Both the position numbers and the translations under genes were made by a program. Positions 16,904 to 26,425 of a stretch of 64,000 nucleotides of DNA are shown piece after piece (position 1 is the first letter of the stretch; each line of letters opens with the position of its first letter). The stretch covers positions 4,278,001 to 4,342,000 of the forward strand of contig NZ_JAJHIZ010000003.1 in NCBI RefSeq assembly GCF_021538615.1. The letters run 5' to 3'. The notes below the pieces were generated by a model that was given only the letters and a program-made list of their open reading frames with translations, had not been told where the DNA came from and did not search any database. The stretch comes from Niabella agricola. Its GTDB lineage: Bacteria > Bacteroidota > Bacteroidia > Chitinophagales > Chitinophagaceae.

Positions 16904-19225
16904 TTGCATATGCCTGTCATTATTGACTATATTCTTAAGTTGAGTATCTGCCTGGCCGTTGTATACCTGTTTTATCAACTGTTTTTAAGAAGGCTTACTT
17001 TTTATAACTGGAACCGCTGGTACCTGCTGGGGTACGGTGTATTGAGTTTTGTGATCCCGCTGATCGATGTCATGCCGGAATTGCAGAAAAAGGAACTGGA
17101 CCGCAATACACTGGTGCAGATGATACCGGTGTTTGGCTTTTCTCCGGAAGCCCAGGCAAACTCGTTGCTGGAGTCACTTTCCACCTGGGATTGGGTTCTG
17201 GTTGCAGGCGGAATCGGGTCGCTGGTCTTGCTGTTCCGTTTCGGGATCATGTATCTTTCTTTCTTGCGTATTAAAAGACGGGCACAGCTGATATCGGACG
17301 CCCGTACACGGATCTACCAGCTGGATGAGGACGTGCGTCCTTTCTCATTCGGGAATGCCATTTTTGTAAATACGGAACTGCACAGCGGTGAGGAGCTGGA
17401 AGAGATCATTCGGCATGAATTTGTGCATGTACGGCAAAAGCATACCATTGACATCATCTGGAGCGAGTTGTTATGTATCCTGCTTTGGTTTAATCCCTTT
17501 GTATGGCTGCTGCGCAAAAGCATGAAGCAGAACCTGGAGTTTCTTGCCGATAAGCAGGTGTTGCAAAGTGGTATGGATAAAAAGGAATATCAATACCTGT
17601 TATTAAAAGTGATGGGGAATAAACAGTTTGCCTTTGCCAACCATTTTAATTTCTCTTCGTTGAAGAACAGGATCGCGATGATGAATAGCATCAAATCTGC
17701 GAAAGTACATCTGACCAAATTTTTGTTTTTGCTGCCGGTGGTAGCGGTATTGCTGCTGGCGTTCCGGAAGGAAGTGATACAGCATGAGAAAGAGCCCCAT
17801 CCCGCTGAGGCACCTGTTGACCAGAATCCCCCGGAAGATATTTTTGAAAAAGCCAAGCGGGTGGCCGGTAGTTCTCACAAACCGATATGGTTCATAGATG
17901 GAGAAGCCATAGTGCTTGGAGCCGGAGGTGGTGCCGCTCTCGATCAGGATGATGTAAGCAGCGCGAATGATTTTAAAATATGGGTGGATAATAAGATCCT
18001 GACCATGGATGAAGCCAATAAGAAGATCGACCGGTTTCAGATCCTGTCCGTGGGCGCTTCACCAAGGAGGACCTCGTTCGAGAGCTTCGGGGTAAGCTCT
18101 AATTTGCTGCTGGTGGCAACCAATAAAAAAATGGTAGACCTGATGCAGTTGAAAATGTGGGGAAAGATGAAGGATACCCTTCCTCAAAAACGTATCGTGG
18201 TAAAATCCGCGGAAGATTCTGAGCTGAATAAAAAAGAAGATTTTCTTGGCCAGCTCAGGGACCCCAAAACAGGCTTGCTTCCTTTACTGGTGATTGACGG
18301 TATGGTGAAACCCGGTTTTGAAAAAATCCCGGTAGAGCCGGAAGACATAGCATCGGTTTCTGTTTTGAAAGATGCATCTGCCCGGGCAATATATGGTCCG
18401 AAAGGCAAAAATGGAGTAGTGATCATTACTACAAAAAAGGGTGGGACCTTTACCAGTGATTCTTCCGGGTACCGCCTGCAACTGCATTATACCGGCGACG
18501 CACCGCCTTCGTCAAATATTCGTTTGAAAGGTAAAACAAGCGGTGTGCAAATCATTGCAGGAGGCAATGTGAATGGCATTCATACAGCCGATGGAACAGG
18601 TGTAGTAAGTTCAAAAACGGCAACTGTTGCCGTGGGTGAAAAATTTGAAGGGGTGTATGTAGTAGATGGAAAAGTACAGGAGTTGAGAGCGATGAGGGAT
18701 CTTCCCGCGGAACAAATTCAAACGATTAATGTATTGAAGGGCGATAAAATAAAAGAAACCACATATGGAGAAAAAGCACGGAACGGGGTGATTGAGATCC
18801 ATACGAAAGAAGCCGGAAACAAGGGGGCCTCTAAACCTGCAACGGATCTGAAGGAAGTGGTAGTAGTGGGCTATGGTGTACAGCAGGCTGGGACCATTCC
18901 TGCTAAGGCTTCTTCTTTAAGTACTGTAATGGTAAAGGGAAGGCTGTTAAAGCAGGAAACAGAAGCCGTTCAGGCGGTGACCCTACGCTCATCAGCGTCT
19001 TCCGAAAAACCGGCAAAAGATGGCCAAGTATTGAAAGGCGATGTGACTTATGCTTACACAGAAAAGCCCGCAGCCGTCCATAAAATACAATTACGTTATA
19101 CGGGGGAGATTAAACAAGAACAGCCGGACAAGGTAATTGCCTTCAAGGCTCAAAACGGTATGCTCAATGCGAAAGAACATTCACTGGTGTTTGTGGCAGA
19201 CAGTGTTTCTATCAGAAAAAAATAA
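16904..19225 (+). CDS. M56-family (BlaR1-like) membrane metallopeptidase with TonB-plug-like repeats
   Basis: 773 residues. Four transmembrane helices lie within the first 300 residues, and the zinc-protease motif 'EIIRHEFVHVRQKHTIDIIWSELL' (HExxH) is on the cytosolic loop. 'NPFVWLLRKSMKQNLEFLADKQVL' completes the M56 signature. The periplasmic part is not a penicillin-binding sensor. It contains a segment like the plug of SusC transporters, 'VIDGMVKPGFEKIPVEPEDIASVSVLKDASARAIYGPKGKNGVVIITTKKG', a second weaker copy ('YVVDGKVQELRAMRDLP', then 'KARNGVIEIHTKEAG') and a third stub ('LKEVVVVGYG'). In SusC proteins this element contacts neighbouring domains, so here it may dock with TonB or an outer-membrane partner. 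Paired with the BlaI repressor upstream; the TlpA gene follows after 63 bases. Confidence 0.88.
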   Translation: MHMPVIIDYILKLSICLAVVYLFYQLFLRRLTFYNWNRWYLLGYGVLSFVIPLIDVMPELQKKELDRNTLVQMIPVFGFSPEAQANSLLESLSTWDWVLVAGGIGSLVLLFRFGIMYLSFLRIKRRAQLISDARTRIYQLDEDVRPFSFGNAIFVNTELHSGEELEEIIRHEFVHVRQKHTIDIIWSELLCILLWFNPFVWLLRKSMKQNLEFLADKQVLQSGMDKKEYQYLLLKVMGNKQFAFANHFNFSSLKNRIAMMNSIKSAKVHLTKFLFLLPVVAVLLLAFRKEVIQHEKEPHPAEAPVDQNPPEDIFEKAKRVAGSSHKPIWFIDGEAIVLGAGGGAALDQDDVSSANDFKIWVDNKILTMDEANKKIDRFQILSVGASPRRTSFESFGVSSNLLLVATNKKMVDLMQLKMWGKMKDTLPQKRIVVKSAEDSELNKKEDFLGQLRDPKTGLLPLLVIDGMVKPGFEKIPVEPEDIASVSVLKDASARAIYGPKGKNGVVIITTKKGGTFTSDSSGYRLQLHYTGDAPPSSNIRLKGKTSGVQIIAGGNVNGIHTADGTGVVSSKTATVAVGEKFEGVYVVDGKVQELRAMRDLPAEQIQTINVLKGDKIKETTYGEKARNGVIEIHTKEAGNKGASKPATDLKEVVVVGYGVQQAGTIPAKASSLSTVMVKGRLLKQETEAVQAVTLRSSASSEKPAKDGQVLKGDVTYAYTEKPAAVHKIQLRYTGEIKQEQPDKVIAFKAQNGMLNAKEHSLVFVADSVSIRKK

Positions 19226-19288
19226 AGGGTTCCGGAACGTGTTTGGTCCGTTTGTTTAACAGAAAATAAATTTCTATATCGAAAAGTT

Positions 19289-20464
19289 ATGAAGGATAGC
19301 GTCATACTTGTTCTTATCTTACTTGCGCTTGTCGGTAGTGTAGGTGCCCAAAAAAAGGTTGTCATTGATGGCTGGTTAAAGGGTGTTGAAGATGGAACAC
19401 CTATTTCATTAATGAAAGAAGAAGGATCGGTTGGAACGGAGGTTGCCAAAGACAGTGTTGTTAATGGCCGCTTTCATATAGAGTACGGTCCGGATAATGA
19501 AGAGATCGGACGGTATTCCTTAAGATCATTTGACAAAGGTTTCCCTTCAATGGGGCTAGAGCTTTGGGCAAAGCCGGGACATCATATGACTATTGAAGGA
19601 CAAAATAAGCTTATTTATACATGGAACGTTATCAGTGATATCCCTGAGCAAAAAGAGTGGGCGTATTTTGTACAGGCGAATAAATTACTGTGGAATAATT
19701 ATCAAGAGCTGTCTGCGATCAGAAACATTGTAAGATCAGCAGATCGTAGCACCGGCCTGGAAAAAAAGAACGCACAAATAACGATTGATTCCCTGGACCG
19801 GCTTTCCGATGCCTGTCTTTATAAAATTCATAAGAGGAACTTAGATCTTCTTCAGAAGGGGAGAATGACTTCTGTCCGGCTTAAAATACTGGATGCGGCT
19901 GCAAACATGATTAAATGGAATCATATTGACGCATTCAGAACGCCTGTTGCGAAACTATACAATAGTCTTGATGCCCACTTAAAAAACAGCGCTTATGGTG
20001 AACATATTGCTAATGTGCTTTACCCTCCGAGAGTCGTGAAGGTTGGGGAGCCGATGTATGATACCGTATTAACGGACCTAGACGGTAAATTGCATCGTTT
20101 AACCGAATTTAAAGGCCAATATATCCTGCTTGACTTTTGGAGCTTTGGATGCGGACCCTGCCATGCATCTGTTCCTGAGATGAAGGAAATTTTCGAGCAG
20201 CTTAAAGATCGCCTGGTTATTGTTAGCCTGAGCAGCGATAATAAAAAAATGTGGAAGCAGGCGTCTGAATATTTTAAAATGACCTGGAACAACTTTAGCG
20301 ACGGCAGGGAGAACAGGGGTATTTATGCCAAATACGGCGTTGAGGGAATTCCGAATTATGTCCTGGTGGCCCCCAATGGTATCATAAAAGATAGCTGGAC
20401 AGGATATGATAAAGGAAGTTTAAAAAACAAAATAAAAGCGCTTACCGGTTTTTCAGTGAATTGA
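19289..20464 (+). CDS. TlpA-family disulphide reductase with N-terminal DUF4369-like domain
   Basis: 391 residues with a signal peptide (MKDSVILVLILLALVGSVGAQ). The N-terminal beta-rich half ('VVIDGWLKGVEDGTPISLMKEEG') resembles the DUF4369 domain common in Bacteroidota thioredoxin-like proteins. A helical middle and a C-terminal AhpC/TSA domain follow, with the redox motif 'LLDFWSFGCGPCHASVPEMKEIFEQL' (CGPC) and the cis-proline region 'YGVEGIPNYVLVAPNG'. Periplasmic thiol-disulphide exchange is expected. It follows the M56 peptidase gene on the same strand and may be part of the same regulon. Confidence 0.9.
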   Translation: MKDSVILVLILLALVGSVGAQKKVVIDGWLKGVEDGTPISLMKEEGSVGTEVAKDSVVNGRFHIEYGPDNEEIGRYSLRSFDKGFPSMGLELWAKPGHHMTIEGQNKLIYTWNVISDIPEQKEWAYFVQANKLLWNNYQELSAIRNIVRSADRSTGLEKKNAQITIDSLDRLSDACLYKIHKRNLDLLQKGRMTSVRLKILDAAANMIKWNHIDAFRTPVAKLYNSLDAHLKNSAYGEHIANVLYPPRVVKVGEPMYDTVLTDLDGKLHRLTEFKGQYILLDFWSFGCGPCHASVPEMKEIFEQLKDRLVIVSLSSDNKKMWKQASEYFKMTWNNFSDGRENRGIYAKYGVEGIPNYVLVAPNGIIKDSWTGYDKGSLKNKIKALTGFSVN

Positions 20465-20532
20465 GCATGCATCTGAATATTGGGGTTTTTCGGGAGGTTG
20501 ATACATTCAGCTTTTACCGGGTTCAGGTATGG

Positions 20533-20997
20533 TTAATGGATGCTGACCATTTCAATATGCGGAATTCCATCCTCATCATAGGGAACGCCAACCGGTTCAA
20601 ACCCCAGCGATGTATAAAAATTTTTTAGATATAATTGGGCGCTGATACGAATACTTTTTTGTTCAAACTGCTCCTGGCAGCGGTTTATACTACGCTTCAT
20701 CAGTTCTCTTCCCAGCCCATAAGCCCGGTGCGATGGCGCGATCACTACCCGCCCGATGGATGGTTCTTTATAGGAAATGCCCGGGGGAAGGAGCCGGGTA
20801 TAGGCGATCAGTTGTTCGTTGTCGGTGCCGGTAAGATGAAGTGCTTTAAAATCTTTACCATCCAGGTCCTGGTAAATACTGGCTTGTTCTACTACAAAAA
20901 CAGCGGCCCGCAGTTGCAGGATGGCATACAGTTCTGTTGTAGAAAGCTGTTCAAAGGGCCGGCATGCCCATTCAATAACCGGTTGTTGCTGCATCAA
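20533..20997 (-). CDS. GNAT acetyltransferase, ElaA type
   Basis: 154 residues. The GNAT core is seen as 'AYTRLLPPGISYKEPSIGRVVIAPSHRAYGLGRELMKRSINRC', which carries the acetyl-CoA pyrophosphate loop (R/Q-x-x-G-x-G/A) as RAYGLGRE, after 'ELYAILQLRAAVFVVEQASIYQDLDGKD', the diagnostic N-terminal signature of ElaA. Target unknown. The start codon overlaps the rarA stop by four bases, so the two are translationally coupled. The start could also be the second methionine. Confidence 0.9.
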   Translation of the reverse strand: MMQQQPVIEWACRPFEQLSTTELYAILQLRAAVFVVEQASIYQDLDGKDFKALHLTGTDNEQLIAYTRLLPPGISYKEPSIGRVVIAPSHRAYGLGRELMKRSINRCQEQFEQKSIRISAQLYLKNFYTSLGFEPVGVPYDEDGIPHIEMVSIH

Positions 20998-22247
20998 TAC
21001 TTGTATTTATCTTTCCATAATTTTTTTAAGTGCCCTCTTAGTTCATTTTCCCGTGGGTTATTCCCCGGTTCATAAAAAGCGGCACCTGCAACGCCGTCCG
21101 GGAGGTATTCCTGCTCGCTGAAATTGTTTTCAAAGCTATGGGAATATTGATAATCTTTTCCATAGTTGAGGTTCTTCATCAGCTTGGTAGGAGCATTGCG
21201 TATATGCAGCGGCACCGGAAGATCACCCGTTTTTCGAACGGCGGCCAGGGCATTGTCAATAGCCAGGTAGGCACTGTTGCTTTTTGGGGAAGCGGCCAGG
21301 TAGATAGCACATTGCGATAAAATGATCCGCGCCTCGGGATTCCCGACCTTGTTCACTGCTTCAAATGTGGCATTGGCCAGCAATAAGGCGTTGGCATTCG
21401 CCATGCCGATGTCTTCACTGGCGGAGATGACCATGCGGCGGGCAATGAATTTAATATCTTCGCCTCCCTCAATCATCCGGGCCAGCCAGTAGACCGCACC
21501 ATTAGGATCGCTGCCACGGATGGATTTGATAAATGCGGATATAATGTCATAATGCTGGTCGCCCGTTTTATCGTATATGGCCACTTTCTTTTGAGCGATA
21601 CGCATCACTGCTTCATCGGTGATCACTGCCGGCGTATCCAGCGCATCGCATACAATTTCAAAAAGATTTAAAAGCTTCCGGGCATCGCCTCCCGAAATAC
21701 GGATCAGTGCGCCGGTTTCCTTCAGTTGCACCTGCTTATTGTGGATCTGTGCATCCTGTTCCATGGCCAGGTGCAACAGTTTTACCAGGTCTTTTTCTTC
21801 GAGTGCTTTTAAAACATAAACCTGGCACCGGCTTAGTAAGGCGCTGTTTACCTCAAACGAGGGGTTTTCGGTGGTAGCGCCGATCAGAGTGATGATGCCT
21901 TTTTCTACAGCACCCAGCAAGGCGTCCTGCTGGCTTTTATTAAATCGGTGGATCTCATCGATAAACAAAATGGCGCCACGCGCTGCCGTGGCAGTTGCGA
22001 TGGCATCGCGGATATCTTTTACGCCGGCTGAAATGGCGCTTAAGGATAAAAACGGCCGGTTTACCGTATTTGCAATAATGGTGGCGATGGTGGTTTTACC
22101 CACGCCGGGCGGTCCCCAAAGAATCATACTGGGAATATTTCCGGTAGCAATGGACTTTTGGAGAATACTACCATTGCCGGTGAGATGTTCCTGTCCTACC
22201 AGGTCTTCCAAACGATGCGGCCGTAGCCGTTCTGCCAGTGGGGTCAT
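20994..22247 (-). CDS. rarA: Replication-associated recombination protein A (RarA/MgsA)
   Basis: 417 residues, AAA+ clamp-loader-like ATPase acting at stalled replication forks. Visible: 'PLAERLRPHRLEDLVGQEHL', Walker A 'WGPPGVGKTTIATIIA', Walker B 'ILFIDEIHRFNKSQQDALL', sensor 1 'TLIGATTENPSFEVNSALLSRC', and the family C-terminal blocks 'SAFIKSIRGSDPNGAVYWLARMIEGGEDIKFIARRMVISASEDIGMAN' and 'LPDGV'. Full length. First gene of a two-gene unit with the ElaA-type acetyltransferase. Confidence 0.96.
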   Translation of the reverse strand: MTPLAERLRPHRLEDLVGQEHLTGNGSILQKSIATGNIPSMILWGPPGVGKTTIATIIANTVNRPFLSLSAISAGVKDIRDAIATATAARGAILFIDEIHRFNKSQQDALLGAVEKGIITLIGATTENPSFEVNSALLSRCQVYVLKALEEKDLVKLLHLAMEQDAQIHNKQVQLKETGALIRISGGDARKLLNLFEIVCDALDTPAVITDEAVMRIAQKKVAIYDKTGDQHYDIISAFIKSIRGSDPNGAVYWLARMIEGGEDIKFIARRMVISASEDIGMANANALLLANATFEAVNKVGNPEARIILSQCAIYLAASPKSNSAYLAIDNALAAVRKTGDLPVPLHIRNAPTKLMKNLNYGKDYQYSHSFENNFSEQEYLPDGVAGAAFYEPGNNPRENELRGHLKKLWKDKYKY

Positions 22248-22461
22248 AATCGATCTGATTAAAAGCGTTCAAAGATAATACTAATTAATTTAGTAGAAAA
22301 GCGGGGCGGGTGCTGGTGCTGACGTTTTAGAAAACACGGACGCAGGTTTACTGCACTTTAAGTTCCTTCAGGCTTGTAAATCTTTATAGAGAACCGTAAC
22401 ACACCATGATTGCCAGGCCCTGGAAATACCCTTGAATAATCACAAAAAAACTACCAAAAGT

Positions 22462-23700
22462 TCAATCTCGCCTGGTAAAAAGGAGGGTCATTATAAAGGA
22501 AAGCAACAAGTACCCGGTCACAAGGATCCAGCCGGAGGCAAAATAAGTTTTGAGCATGAACCAATCTCCATAGTGATAAAGAACGCCCATGCCGCAGCTC
22601 ACTTTCAAAGTTTCCCAGATCCATGCACCGGAACTTCCATCCATCAACTCAGCCAATGCATACACAAATAAAAAGATGAACAGACCGTAGTAAAAGATGC
22701 CGGGAGACCCGATGGCGGCAATATTACCAAACAGGAAACAGATAAAAAACAGCAGGGCGATCAGTTGTACCCAAAGCCAGGGATTGACGCGCCCAGGCAG
22801 GGAAGGATTATATTTTTCAAAATGGTAAACGTCTTCTATTTTATAAACGGGATATTTTTTCTCAACATCTGCAGGGCGCCATCCGGTGGGCATCAGCCAA
22901 ATCCGGAACCGGTCGCGCCAGCTATGGGTACGCCAGGCATCCTTTATTAAAAGCCCTACGTGCTGAAAATTTATTTTTACCGGGTTCCAGGTTCGCACCG
23001 GCCGCGTGATACCGTATACCGGTGGAATATCAGGCCGCTCTTCCTGGTACGTGCCAAATAATTTGTCCCAGAAGATAAAGATCTGCGAATAGTTTTTATC
23101 CAGGTATTCAGGGTTGATGGCGTGATGCACCCGGTGGAGGGAAGGCGTTACAATCACTTTCTCCAGGAAGCCCATCTTTTTAATAAACGTGGTATGGTAC
23201 CAGAACTGTGCAAAAAGATGGAGCGGTGCTACAACGGCGATCACCTTTTCCGGAACGCCCAATAATGCGGCGGGCAGCAGGAAAATGACAAAAATATTTG
23301 CGAATCCGGAAATGCTTTGCCGCAGGGCGCAGGCCAGGTTAAATTCTTCACTGCTATGGTGTATCAGGTGACCGTTCCAGAAAAAATTATATTCGTGCTG
23401 TATGCGGTGTACACAATAACCGGAAAAATCAAGTACTATAAAAGCAATCACATACGTTAGCCAGGTTGCTTCGATATGCATCAGCGCGAAATGACGTACC
23501 AGCCAGGAATAGGAATAGATGACGAAGCTCAGGCCGAGCACATCCTTGGTGATATTGGTAACACCACTCAGCAGGCTGCTGATGATATCATTGGTACGCA
23601 TCTGCTTGCCTTTGTTGCGATGGGCATAAGTCATCTCCAGTAGCACCAGTATCAGAAATACAGGAATCGCAACCAGCAATATCTTTCCGTACGTTTCCAT
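22462..23700 (-). CDS. Sterol desaturase / fatty acid hydroxylase family protein
   Basis: 412 residues from the ATG at 23700 (an eight-codon longer frame exists). Integral membrane di-iron enzyme with several transmembrane helices. The histidine clusters are in place: 'HRIQHEYNFFWNGHLIHHSSEEFN' (HxxxH and HxxHH) and 'SLHRVHHAINPEYLDKNYSQIFIFWDKLFGT' (HxxHH). It would use oxygen to hydroxylate or desaturate a lipid; the substrate is unknown. The C-terminal 150 residues hold extra membrane helices beyond the usual core. About 75 bases separate it from the large helical protein gene on the same strand. Confidence 0.88.
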   Translation of the reverse strand: METYGKILLVAIPVFLILVLLEMTYAHRNKGKQMRTNDIISSLLSGVTNITKDVLGLSFVIYSYSWLVRHFALMHIEATWLTYVIAFIVLDFSGYCVHRIQHEYNFFWNGHLIHHSSEEFNLACALRQSISGFANIFVIFLLPAALLGVPEKVIAVVAPLHLFAQFWYHTTFIKKMGFLEKVIVTPSLHRVHHAINPEYLDKNYSQIFIFWDKLFGTYQEERPDIPPVYGITRPVRTWNPVKINFQHVGLLIKDAWRTHSWRDRFRIWLMPTGWRPADVEKKYPVYKIEDVYHFEKYNPSLPGRVNPWLWVQLIALLFFICFLFGNIAAIGSPGIFYYGLFIFLFVYALAELMDGSSGAWIWETLKVSCGMGVLYHYGDWFMLKTYFASGWILVTGYLLLSFIMTLLFTRRD

Positions 23701-23775
23701 ATACAATAACCAAAGCGTTATCAAATTTAATAAAAAAGAAGCGTTGTTTCATGCCTAGGCATCCGGTGTTATTTA

Positions 23776-25257
23776 TTAGCGGAACTTTTCCGCCGCCCAT
23801 TCCATAAAGTCAAAGTAGTGCATCAGCAATATTTCGTCGGCGCCTTTGCCGGCTGTATTCCGGAGCGGCTGTAGTTGTTTCCAAAGCTGTTGGTTTTTAT
23901 ACCGGAGATTGCGTGAGGGCGAAAGGCTTACAACCCTGAAGATGTATTTTTCGAGCGGATATAGGGCGTTTTTCCCCTTAAAAAAACGTTTGTATGATCG
24001 GATCTCGTACTCCAGGTATTCAAGATCGTTCATTTCGTAATGTAGCACAATATTAAAAAGCCTGCAGACCCGGTAATAAGGCAGTGTATAGTCCAGTGTT
24101 TTCTTTAAAAGTACCTCGTTTAAAAATTTCACAGCCTTTTTGAGATGGCGTGTGTGAAAAAAAGCCCGTGAGGCATAAAAGATTAACACGGCTTGTTTCT
24201 GTTCATGAACCAGTGCAAAGTCTCTGAAACAGGAAACCGGAGTGATGCGGATCAGATCGACAGCGTTTTCCCATTGTTCGCTATAAGCGTACTGACTGAG
24301 CTCATACAGTAGTACCGTTTTTTTTACAAGGAACCGGAAGTAATCGGGGTAATGATCCTGGTCCAGCTGATGTAGTTTTTCGATAAAATAGGGCATTTCG
24401 TCGTAGTGGCAGATCATTTTCAAACTGTCGAGTATACCGTCCAGCGTGCTGTAATAATCGATCGGCGGATTGGGCCGCAACTGCGCGTTCTTTTCAAAAA
24501 GCGTGTTCAGTACATAGAATGTTTTCAACGCAGACTGGTAGTCTCCGATACGTGTAAAGTAGAATGACTGGAAGAGCAGATGTAGTTTACGGGATTCCAG
24601 ATGGTGTTTGGTTTTATTGTTTACGATGGCCAGCTCGCTCAGGACCAGGTCATCCAGCGCCCTTTTTTTTCCAGTTGCTCCTTTTTGCAACTGGTTGCCC
24701 AGCCGGTGTTTCAATATTTCATAGAGCGAATAATGTTCCTGTTCATTCCTCAGGTCCTTTAACAGGTCACGGGCATTTTGTTGTTCTGCAATAAGCGTTT
24801 TCTCGTTGATGCCTTCGAAATTGTTTTCAGAGAAATAGTTTAGCTGCGCTCTTTTTAAGAGATACCGCAACGCCAGCCTTTGGGTCTTTTCGGCTATCGG
24901 TAGTAATGACCTGATTTCGGTAAATGACTGATCTAACAGGTTCCGTTGCCGGAACAGATCCGCTTTCATTATTCCATACATAAGTTTAAATCCGTCATCC
25001 GTCTTTATTTTATTCTGGACCAGTACCTCCGTCACGGATTGAAAAAGATAGCTTGCTGCACTTTCTGCAGATGAAGCAGGGTAGCGTTTTTGGAACTGCT
25101 GCTTTATATGCTTCCAGTCTGTTTTATCCGATTGGTCAATCAGGTCAAAAAGAATCACATATGCCTTTTCTTGCTGCTGTTTTTTAGCTCTCAATTTAAA
25201 CTGCCGTTTTTCTGCAGGTGAAAGAGACCGGATTAATCGCACCAATATATCTGTCAT
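23776..25257 (-). CDS. Large alpha-helical protein, TPR-like, unknown function
   Basis: 493 residues with no signal peptide or membrane helix. It starts with 'LVRLIRSLSPAEKRQFKLRAKKQ', the N-terminal signature of a group of uncharacterised Bacteroidota proteins, and continues as paired amphipathic helices of TPR-like character ('FYFTRIGDYQSALKTFYVLNTLF', 'AVKFLNEVLLKKTL'). No catalytic motif. It is divergent from the ribokinase operon, with 165 bases of A+T-rich sequence between. A role as a scaffold is possible but is inference from the fold only. Confidence 0.65.
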   Translation of the reverse strand: MTDILVRLIRSLSPAEKRQFKLRAKKQQQEKAYVILFDLIDQSDKTDWKHIKQQFQKRYPASSAESAASYLFQSVTEVLVQNKIKTDDGFKLMYGIMKADLFRQRNLLDQSFTEIRSLLPIAEKTQRLALRYLLKRAQLNYFSENNFEGINEKTLIAEQQNARDLLKDLRNEQEHYSLYEILKHRLGNQLQKGATGKKRALDDLVLSELAIVNNKTKHHLESRKLHLLFQSFYFTRIGDYQSALKTFYVLNTLFEKNAQLRPNPPIDYYSTLDGILDSLKMICHYDEMPYFIEKLHQLDQDHYPDYFRFLVKKTVLLYELSQYAYSEQWENAVDLIRITPVSCFRDFALVHEQKQAVLIFYASRAFFHTRHLKKAVKFLNEVLLKKTLDYTLPYYRVCRLFNIVLHYEMNDLEYLEYEIRSYKRFFKGKNALYPLEKYIFRVVSLSPSRNLRYKNQQLWKQLQPLRNTAGKGADEILLMHYFDFMEWAAEKFR

Positions 25258-25422
25258 AAATATGCTTGTTCTATATTTTTAATTTTGTAAATTAATAAAA
25301 ATCAGTATATTAAGATCTGTTTTTTTATTTTTTCCTGATTGTAAATATTTGTTTTATAAAAACAAGGTTTTAAAAATGCAGGGGCGCCGTATTATTTTCG
25401 AAGCTGAATACGATTGTATCCC

Positions 25423-26370
25423 ATGCAGAAAAAACAACATTCCAATATTCCCAAAATAGCTGTGGTTGGCAGTACCAATATGGATATGGTAGTAAATGCG
25501 GAACGCATTCCCGTACCCGGCGAAACGATCCTGGCGCACAATTTTTTTATGAACCCTGGAGGCAAAGGTGCGAACCAGGCGGTAACCGTAGCCCGGTTGG
25601 GTGGGGCAACCTTGTTTATTTCCAAGGTCGGAAATGATGTCTTTGGCCGGCAATCTTCGCAGTTGTTTCACGAGGAAGGTATTGACACCCGTTTTATGTT
25701 GTCGGATGATATCCTGCCTTCCGGCGTGGCGTTGATCACCGTAGATCAAAAAGGAGAGAATAGTATTGTGGTAAGTCAGGGCGCTAACAATGCGCTGCTT
25801 CCGGAAGATTTTACGGGAGAAGTGTTACTGGAACTGGAAAAATGTAAGATGGTGTTGATGCAATTTGAAATACCCATGGAAACCATCCTTCATGTAGCCC
25901 GGTATGCCGTATCCAGGAGTATAAAAGTAGTCATCAATCCTGCGCCTGTACAGGCCATTCCTCCGCAGTTACTGGAATATACGCATATCATCACACCCAA
26001 CGAAACCGAAGCCGGATTGCTTACGGGGATAAAGGTCAAAAACCTGGACACGGCCAAACAAGCAGCGAAGGCTATACAGGAAATGGGCGCATCAATTGTT
26101 ATAATAACATTGGGCGCGCAGGGTGCCCTGGTTTGCGAAGACGGAAAGATGACGCTGGTTCCCACAGAAACAGTTCAGGCAGTAGATACCACCGCTGCCG
26201 GTGATGTGTTTAACGGGGCATTGGTGGTAGGGCTGTCTAATGGCATGGAATTGCCGGAGGCCACACGCTTTGCCTGCCGGGCCGCCGCCATTTCTGTAAC
26301 CCGCGAAGGTGCGCAGTCTTCCATTCCATACTATAACGAAGTTATCGCACATTTTATCGGGAAAGAATAA
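25423..26370 (+). CDS. rbsK: Ribokinase (PfkB family)
   Basis: 315 residues from the ATG at 25423 (a TTG three codons upstream is ignored). It phosphorylates D-ribose, or a related pentose, with ATP. Signatures: 'VVGSTNMDMVV', the sugar-binding 'NPGGKGANQAVTVARLGG', 'PNETEAGLLTG', and the anion hole and catalytic base 'DTTAAGDVFNGALVVGLSNG', where the usual GAGD reads AAGD. First gene of a same-strand series rbsK, GH127, GRP permease, susC, susD and hydrolase with short spacers, so it probably channels a pentose released by the locus into central metabolism. Confidence 0.88.
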   Translation: MQKKQHSNIPKIAVVGSTNMDMVVNAERIPVPGETILAHNFFMNPGGKGANQAVTVARLGGATLFISKVGNDVFGRQSSQLFHEEGIDTRFMLSDDILPSGVALITVDQKGENSIVVSQGANNALLPEDFTGEVLLELEKCKMVLMQFEIPMETILHVARYAVSRSIKVVINPAPVQAIPPQLLEYTHIITPNETEAGLLTGIKVKNLDTAKQAAKAIQEMGASIVIITLGAQGALVCEDGKMTLVPTETVQAVDTTAAGDVFNGALVVGLSNGMELPEATRFACRAAAISVTREGAQSSIPYYNEVIAHFIGKE

Positions 26371-26425
26371 CCATTTCGCCGAACTTATAGAATACATTAT
26401 TCAAGACTATTAAAACGTAACGATC

